Source of the DNA: Merdiplasma sp964643295 | Lineage (GTDB): Bacteria > Bacillota > Clostridia > Lachnospirales > Lachnospiraceae | DNA length: 18,591 nt | Assembly: GCA_964643295.1 (NCBI GenBank) | Contig: CAZXSN010000058.1 | Location: 1 to 18,591, forward strand | Reading direction: 5' to 3' | Shown: in pieces, positions 15,027 through 18,591 of the stretch | Position numbering within the stretch: the first letter of the stretch is position 1 | Layout of the letters: every line of letters begins with the position of its first letter | The notes under the pieces: model-generated | The model's input: only the letters and a program-made list of their open reading frames with translations | The model's database searches: none | Told to the model about the DNA's origin: nothing | Position numbers and translations under genes: made by a program

Positions 15027-15299
15027 TCTCTGACAATTTGTGCAACTATCTTTTTCTTTAGCGTTTCGCTTTCTTTTCCCTTAAGTATTCTGTCTATTGT
15101 CTGTCCGGTCTGAGGCAAAACCCGAAATTTTCGATGTCTTTGCCGTAAGTAAGCAGTCTTGGAAAGACTTTTTTATGTTGAATGCGACGTTTGCATCTCT
15201 CCTGATTTGCCTCATGCGGCTTTTTCCCATTTCCTGCAGCGATAAACGTTTTTTTTGCTGCAGTTATTCGAAAACCATCGATCTTTTTCAGGCGCTCTC
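15027..15299. other. AT-rich intergenic region behind the isomerase gene, no established gene
   Basis: This stretch is visibly richer in A and T than its neighbours. It holds a perfect CTGCAGC/GCTGCAG stem (15234-15263) and, on the plus strand, AGTCTT-gga-AAGACT followed by six T (around 15151-15176), which would be a terminator with no plus-strand gene to end. A 49-codon minus-strand frame (15081-15230) is open but weakly supported. It may be a decayed insertion or an unrecognised small RNA. Confidence 0.35.
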
Positions 15300-16073
15300 T
15301 TACCGAAGGATGCTGCAGGATGCCGCCACCTTTTCCTCACGGCCCTCAAAAGTGAAAAACTCCAGGCAGAAGTTTCCCTCATACCCAAGTTCTTTCAAAG
15401 TATCCAGAAGGAACGGGTAATTGACCTCCCCGATGGTCAATGGCCCCCGCATCGGGCTTCCCGCGCCGTGAATGTCGCCGATCAGCGGCAGATTTTCCTT
15501 CAGGCTCTGGGAAAGTTTGCCCTCAATGTTCTGGAAATGGAAAATATCGTAGATCAGCTTCACGTTCGGTTCGTTCACCGCTTCGATCAGGCCAAACGCC
15601 TCCTTCGCGCTCTGAAAGAATCCGCCGGTCAGAGGCTCCACCAGAATCCCGATTCCTTTGGCGTCCGCGATCTTTGCCAGCTCCTTAAGCGTATCTTCCA
15701 TGACCTTAAGGACTTCCTCCCGGGAAAGATCCTTCGGGTATTCTTCCGCGTTCAGCACAATCTGCGGGCAGCCAAGTTCTTCTGCCAGGACAACTTCCTC
15801 CTGGAAGCTTTTTACCAGATCCTCCCTTTTTGCCGGATCCCCCAGATACCCGGCCGCGTCAGAAACCGCGGAGAAGATTTTCAGCCCCAGCTGATCGGCT
15901 TTCTCACGGATTTTGCCTAAATCCCGGTTACGCATGGAAAACAGCTCAATGCCGTCCAGCCCATTCCTCTTCGCCAGATCCAAAGCAGCCAGAATTCCTT
16001 CGGTGTCCGGCCACATGGGGCCATGTTCACCAACTCCTACAAACATGATATCTGCGCAAAGACTGTATGTCAT
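15300..16073 (-). CDS. Sugar phosphate isomerase/epimerase, xylose-isomerase-like TIM barrel
   Basis: The 257-residue soluble protein belongs to the AP endonuclease 2/xylose isomerase-like superfamily that includes hydroxypyruvate isomerase, inosose dehydratase and keto-sugar epimerases. The metal and catalytic residues line up: Glu146 (ILVEPLTGG), Asp176 (YDIFHFQ), His202 (DIHGAGSP) and Glu238 (FCLEFF). The GEVNYP segment at 215-220 resembles the hydroxypyruvate isomerase loop. It isomerises, epimerises or eliminates on a sugar or keto-sugar with a divalent metal. The ATG follows AAGGAG at 9 bases. It is cotranscribed with the dehydrogenase 90 bases upstream. That pairing often means sequential oxidation and rearrangement of the same sugar. 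The exact substrate is unknown. Confidence 0.85.
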   Translation of the reverse strand: MTYSLCADIMFVGVGEHGPMWPDTEGILAALDLAKRNGLDGIELFSMRNRDLGKIREKADQLGLKIFSAVSDAAGYLGDPAKREDLVKSFQEEVVLAEELGCPQIVLNAEEYPKDLSREEVLKVMEDTLKELAKIADAKGIGILVEPLTGGFFQSAKEAFGLIEAVNEPNVKLIYDIFHFQNIEGKLSQSLKENLPLIGDIHGAGSPMRGPLTIGEVNYPFLLDTLKELGYEGNFCLEFFTFEGREEKVAASCSILR

Positions 16074-16096
16074 TTTCAAATTCTCCTTCCTGCTTC

Positions 16097-16130
16097 GCGA
16101 AAGCGAATCTCTTTCAGGATCCGCTTTCGC
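16097..16130 (-). other. Intercistronic stem-loop between dehydrogenase and isomerase genes
   Basis: A perfect nine-base-pair stem, GCGAAAGCG/CGCTTTCGC (16097-16105 with 16122-16130), has a 16-base loop and no T-run. It could protect the message of the first gene or tune the ratio of the two. Confidence 0.5.
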
Positions 16131-16163
16131 CTGTCCATAGTCTGCTTTCTTCGCTCTCCGCAA

Positions 16164-17231
16164 TCAGTCGAACACAATCGTCTCGCCGGTCTGCGCTGAC
16201 TTGTAGATTGCCTCGATTACGCGTGTCACCGTCGCGGCCTGTTCCGGAAGAACGGCAGGATCCGTTCCGCGCACAATGCAGTCCACCCAGCGGTCCATAT
16301 CATACTCCCACATGTTGTACTTTTCATCCGGGGAGATGATCTTTGTGGTCAGTTTGCCGTCCACCATCTTCGTCACCCGAACCGAATCCTCAAACCCAGG
16401 TCCTACCATATCCACACCTGCTTTGGTACCCGCGATGGAGGCAATGATTCCGGGAGCCTCCTGCTGCATGTTGGAAACCCAGGCGGTCTCCACATAGAAT
16501 AAGGCACCGTTTTTCATGGTGATCATGGCCATGGCCGTATCTTCCACGTCGAACTTTTCAGGATCCCACGGTCCCAGCTCATTGCCTTCCGGGAAGTTTT
16601 TCATCTTGTCAAAGGTCACGCCGCGCACCGTCGCCACATCGTAATTGTTGGTCAGCCACATCGGCAGGTCGATGGAGTGCGGGCCGCCGTCCATCAGCAC
16701 ACCGCCGCCGTTTAACTCCTTGCTCGTATAGACACCGTAGGCCGGAAGACGGCGCGGACGAAGCTGAGAGGAACGGATGTAATAGACCTCTCCCAGTTCC
16801 CCGGATTCGTACATTTTCTTCATCGCCATCGGAGCGGTGTTGTAGCGCCACTGTGTTCCGGAGGTCAGATGCTTTCCGGCAGCTTTGGCCGCCTCGAGCA
16901 TTTTCTGGGCATCCGCGTAAGAGCAGGCCAGCGGCTTCTCGCAGTAGACATCCTTGCCGCCGGCAAAAGCCGCCAGCGTCATCTCGCAGTGCAGCGGGTT
17001 CGGAGTGCACACATGGATCACATCCACATCGGAAGATGCGCACAGTTCCTTATAATCCGTGTAAATCTTCGCAGAGAGGTTAAAATCTGCGTTCGCCTTC
17101 TTACAGCGTTCCGGAAGGATGTCGCATAAAGCAACGATCTCAACCTCGTCCAGATGACGCGTAAGCTGGGTTAAATGCTTCGTGGTGCCGATTTCCCCGA
17201 TCCCAATGACTCCGATTCTCTTTTTTGCCAT
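16164..17231 (-). CDS. Gfo/Idh/MocA family sugar dehydrogenase
   Basis: The 355-residue NAD(P)-dependent enzyme has an N-terminal Rossmann fold with GxGxxG (G10-I-G12-E-I-G15). The conserved CEKPLA follows, with catalytic Lys99 in EKP (98-100). The C-terminal substrate domain carries GGGVLMDGGPHSIDL, whose Asp/His residues are typical of the family. Family members oxidise a sugar or inositol hydroxyl, often at C2 or C3, or interconvert it with a keto group. The start is the ATG 9-10 bases after AAGGAGG; a 41-codon upstream frame overlaps the terminator region and is rejected. It leads a two-gene unit with the TIM-barrel isomerase. No convincing promoter was recognised in the 17232-17333 gap, though GTGTACAC (17267-17274) lies there. 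Confidence 0.88.
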   Translation of the reverse strand: MAKKRIGVIGIGEIGTTKHLTQLTRHLDEVEIVALCDILPERCKKANADFNLSAKIYTDYKELCASSDVDVIHVCTPNPLHCEMTLAAFAGGKDVYCEKPLACSYADAQKMLEAAKAAGKHLTSGTQWRYNTAPMAMKKMYESGELGEVYYIRSSQLRPRRLPAYGVYTSKELNGGGVLMDGGPHSIDLPMWLTNNYDVATVRGVTFDKMKNFPEGNELGPWDPEKFDVEDTAMAMITMKNGALFYVETAWVSNMQQEAPGIIASIAGTKAGVDMVGPGFEDSVRVTKMVDGKLTTKIISPDEKYNMWEYDMDRWVDCIVRGTDPAVLPEQAATVTRVIEAIYKSAQTGETIVFD

Positions 17232-17333
17232 GACTAAATTCCTCCTTTGAAATGATAAGTGTGATAGTGTACACGCCGCCGGAATTTTCTCCTGCCCTGC
17301 GCGTTCTTCTCTTTGATAGGTCCATCTTAGCGC

Positions 17334-17369
17334 AAAAAAAGAACGGCTGCGCACTTTCTCGCAGCCGTT
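17334..17369 (-). terminator. Rho-independent terminator of the RpiR-type regulator
   Basis: A perfect ten-base-pair stem, AACGGCTGCG/CGCAGCCGTT (17342-17351 with 17360-17369), has an eight-base loop and is followed on the minus strand by C and seven T (17334-17340). It lies 63 bases after the regulator stop. Confidence 0.92.
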
Positions 17370-17404
17370 GGGTTCTGTATTGAAATCGGGGTTCCCGGAA
17401 AGAA

Positions 17405-17430
17405 TTTTGGTTTCAAATTTGAAACCAAAA
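17405..17430. promoter_or_regulatory. Perfect 26-bp palindrome just after the regulator stop codon
   Basis: The arms are TTTTGGTTTCAAA (17405-17417) and its exact reverse complement (17418-17430), with no spacer. It begins two bases after the stop codon of the RpiR-type gene and has no T-run of its own, so it is not a usual terminator. Size and symmetry suit a dimeric DNA-binding protein, possibly the regulator itself acting ahead of the dehydrogenase gene. It could also act as an RNA hairpin. The regulator match is inference. Confidence 0.5.
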
Positions 17431-17432
17431 AT

Positions 17433-18209
17433 TTACTGATCAATGTACTGCGCTCGGTACTGCTCGCCTAAGGCAAGCAGTGCACCTTCCAGTGCGCTCA
17501 GCCAGCCAAACGGAGTCGCGTCCACATCGAGCAGCATCACATCCGCATACCGCCGGTACTGGGTGCGGCTGTTTGCGGCCAGCCAGATCTTTGCGCCGCT
17601 TTCACGGGCAGATTCAAACACCTCGCTCATGTCCATAGTTTCCGCAAACTCAATCACACTGATCAGCAGGATGGAGTTTTCATCCAGTTTTTTCGCGTCC
17701 TCCGCCATATCCGGCAGCAGGGCAAACACAGCCGTATCCTTCCCGTCCATGGCGAGATTCTGCTGGAGCACTCCCGCGAAAATCGGGCGGAAAGGAAGAT
17801 AAAATCTCACTTTCTGTGCCATATGAAGCTGGCTGGTCAGTTCGCTCAGTGTCTGGGGAGAAAGACTTCGTTCCAGCACTTCCGTCCCTTCCTGGAGCTG
17901 TCCGCTTACTGCCTCCAAAATCGTGTTCGGAGACTGTCTGGCATCCGCATCCAGCATGCGGTTGTAGTAAGTATACTGCGTAACCGCCGCCTGCAGCGCA
18001 TGGCGGAAATCCGAAAAGGTCTTGTATCCCATCTTCTGCACCATGCGCCAGACCGTCGTGCGGGACGAACAGGTGATTTCGGCGATATCATAGATGGTCA
18101 CATCCCGCATCCTGTTCAGATTCTTGAGGATTCCTTCCGCCACCGCCCGATAGGTGCTGTCCGACGGAAGCGTATTGTAAAGTTCGATCAGGTTCTGCAG
18201 TACATTCAT
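17433..18209 (-). CDS. MurR/RpiR family transcriptional regulator
   Basis: The 258-residue protein has an N-terminal HTH_6 domain (about 1-77). It includes ILKNLNRMRDVTIYDIAEITCSS with RTTVWRMVQKMGYKTFSDFR, the conserved RpiR 'S.(A/T)TV.R..KK.G...F.(E/D)(L/F)' pattern. A C-terminal SIS-like domain follows (about 105-240). In typical members the SIS domain binds a phosphosugar through a Ser-rich loop after the first strand. Here that place reads LLISVIEFAETMD, so the serine-glycine signature is missing and the ligand may differ. The ATG follows GGGAG at 6 bases. It is a single-gene unit that sits just upstream of the dehydrogenase/isomerase pair, its likely target. Confidence 0.85.
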   Translation of the reverse strand: MNVLQNLIELYNTLPSDSTYRAVAEGILKNLNRMRDVTIYDIAEITCSSRTTVWRMVQKMGYKTFSDFRHALQAAVTQYTYYNRMLDADARQSPNTILEAVSGQLQEGTEVLERSLSPQTLSELTSQLHMAQKVRFYLPFRPIFAGVLQQNLAMDGKDTAVFALLPDMAEDAKKLDENSILLISVIEFAETMDMSEVFESARESGAKIWLAANSRTQYRRYADVMLLDVDATPFGWLSALEGALLALGEQYRAQYIDQ

Positions 18210-18343
18210 TCTGTTCTCCCATTTAGCGATGATTCCGGGTGAAATGATGAAACGCCCGCTTGGCAGCTGCAGGAGCAGCCGCTTTCACCGCCCGAAAAAG
18301 CAGTCGTTTCCTTCTTCCGCCAGACAGGCACTGACTGCCCTAA

Positions 18344-18371
18344 ATTATGTTCTTCGAACCGGTTCCGTCAC
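18344..18371 (-). promoter_or_regulatory. Promoter of the RpiR-type regulator with palindrome in the spacer
   Basis: CATAAT (18344-18349, 5/6) is preceded after 16 bases by GTGACG (18366-18371, 4/6). The spacer contains the perfect palindrome GAACCGGTTC (18356-18365), where a repressor would block polymerase. The leader is about 125 bases. Confidence 0.45.
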
Positions 18372-18385
18372 CCGGATTCAAACAG

Positions 18386-18439
18386 GAAAAACCGCTGCAC
18401 CCGCAAAACACCTGCGCCGCTGCAGGGTGCAGCGTTTCC
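18386..18439 (-). terminator. Strong terminator of an upstream gene outside the window
   Basis: A perfect ten-base-pair stem, CGCTGCACCC/GGGTGCAGCG (18393-18402 with 18425-18434), is flanked by A- and T-rich arms. On the minus strand it is followed by G and five T (18387-18391). It shows that a minus-strand gene ends shortly upstream. Confidence 0.85.
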
Positions 18440-18591
18440 TTAAAATCTGCCTGTCTGCATAAACCGTTCAGGCAGGCTGGCAATGTTTCCTCTCAGCCTC
18501 TTAACCGCTCCCGCTTTAAGAGACTTTGCCGCGCCTGTTAATAGCGTTTGAAGCGTCCCACTCTCGTTAAGCGGTCCGGCAGTCTGGGCAC
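18440..18591 (-). other. 3' end of an unidentified upstream minus-strand gene and its trailing hairpins
   Basis: Two frames enter from the right edge. One runs 49 codons to a TAA at 18440, just before the terminator. The other stops after 17 codons at 18538 and ends GRFKRY. Two more inverted repeats lie between them, CTCTTAA/TTAAGAG and CTGCCTG/CAGGCAG (the latter followed by ATTTT). These favour the shorter frame with a structured 3' end. Neither frame is recognisable. Confidence 0.3.

Noticed and set aside
18275..18288. Catabolite-control (cre) site candidate in the regulator leader
   Set aside because: TGAAAGCGGCTGCT matches the consensus at only about 10 of 14 positions and lacks the symmetric 3' half.
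18229..18541. Plus-strand frames at the right edge (18229-18462 and 18347-18541)
   Set aside because: They read across a minus-strand promoter and terminator and have low-complexity Arg/Ser/Pro composition.
1..18591. tRNA, rRNA, CRISPR array or phage genes
   Set aside because: No tRNA cloverleaf, rRNA core sequence, regularly spaced repeats or phage-type genes were seen on either strand.

Overview
The window looks like chromosomal DNA of a low-to-mid GC Gram-positive anaerobe, most likely a gut-type clostridium of the Lachnospiraceae group. The reasons are the strong AGGAGG-type ribosome sites, one-polypeptide AraC-GH39 fusion regulators, a FucO-type iron alcohol dehydrogenase, a CUT2 sugar ABC transporter and several flavin or iron-sulfur enzymes. 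All real genes lie on the minus strand, so transcription runs from high to low coordinates. The taxonomic call is inference; no rRNA or marker gene is present.

Layout in the direction of transcription. (1) 18210-18591 holds the terminator of an unseen upstream gene and a promoter. It is followed by an RpiR-type regulator (18209-17433) that ends in a perfect 26-bp palindrome and a strong terminator. (2) A Gfo/Idh/MocA dehydrogenase (17231-16164) and a TIM-barrel sugar isomerase/epimerase (16073-15300) form a two-gene unit. (3) After an AT-rich 400-bp gap with a terminator and promoter comes AraC-GH39 regulator no. 2 (14899-12485). (4) A ribose/galactose-type ABC importer follows, with its own promoter: ATPase, permease, substrate-binding protein (12265-8673). 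(5) Flavodoxin-type iron-sulfur flavoprotein no. 2 (8521-7520) follows a large attenuator-like hairpin and ends in a terminator. (6) fucO (7195-6050) has its own promoter. Directly behind its stop codon sits a 182-bp structured insertion flanked by a 10-bp direct repeat. (7) AraC-GH39 regulator no. 1 (5251-2855) has a long leader and a terminator. (8) Flavoprotein no. 1 (2663-1683) and a fumarate-reductase-like FAD oxidoreductase (1658-210) form an operon. (9) The first 14 codons of a probable [2Fe-2S] protein (43-1) run off the left edge.

How it may fit together (inference): the transporter brings in a sugar or glycoside. The dehydrogenase/isomerase pair and FucO handle the sugar part through keto-sugar and lactaldehyde-like intermediates. 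The flavodoxin, FAD and [2Fe-2S] proteins form a redox chain that disposes of electrons or reduces a partner molecule. Control seems to come from one RpiR and two AraC proteins whose GH39 domains look like catalytically damaged sugar sensors. The paralogous pairs (two AraC-GH39, two flavoproteins) suggest an ancestral module that was duplicated. The points most worth following are the AraC-GH39 sensors, the paired flavoproteins, the insertion after fucO and the ACG start of the ABC ATPase.
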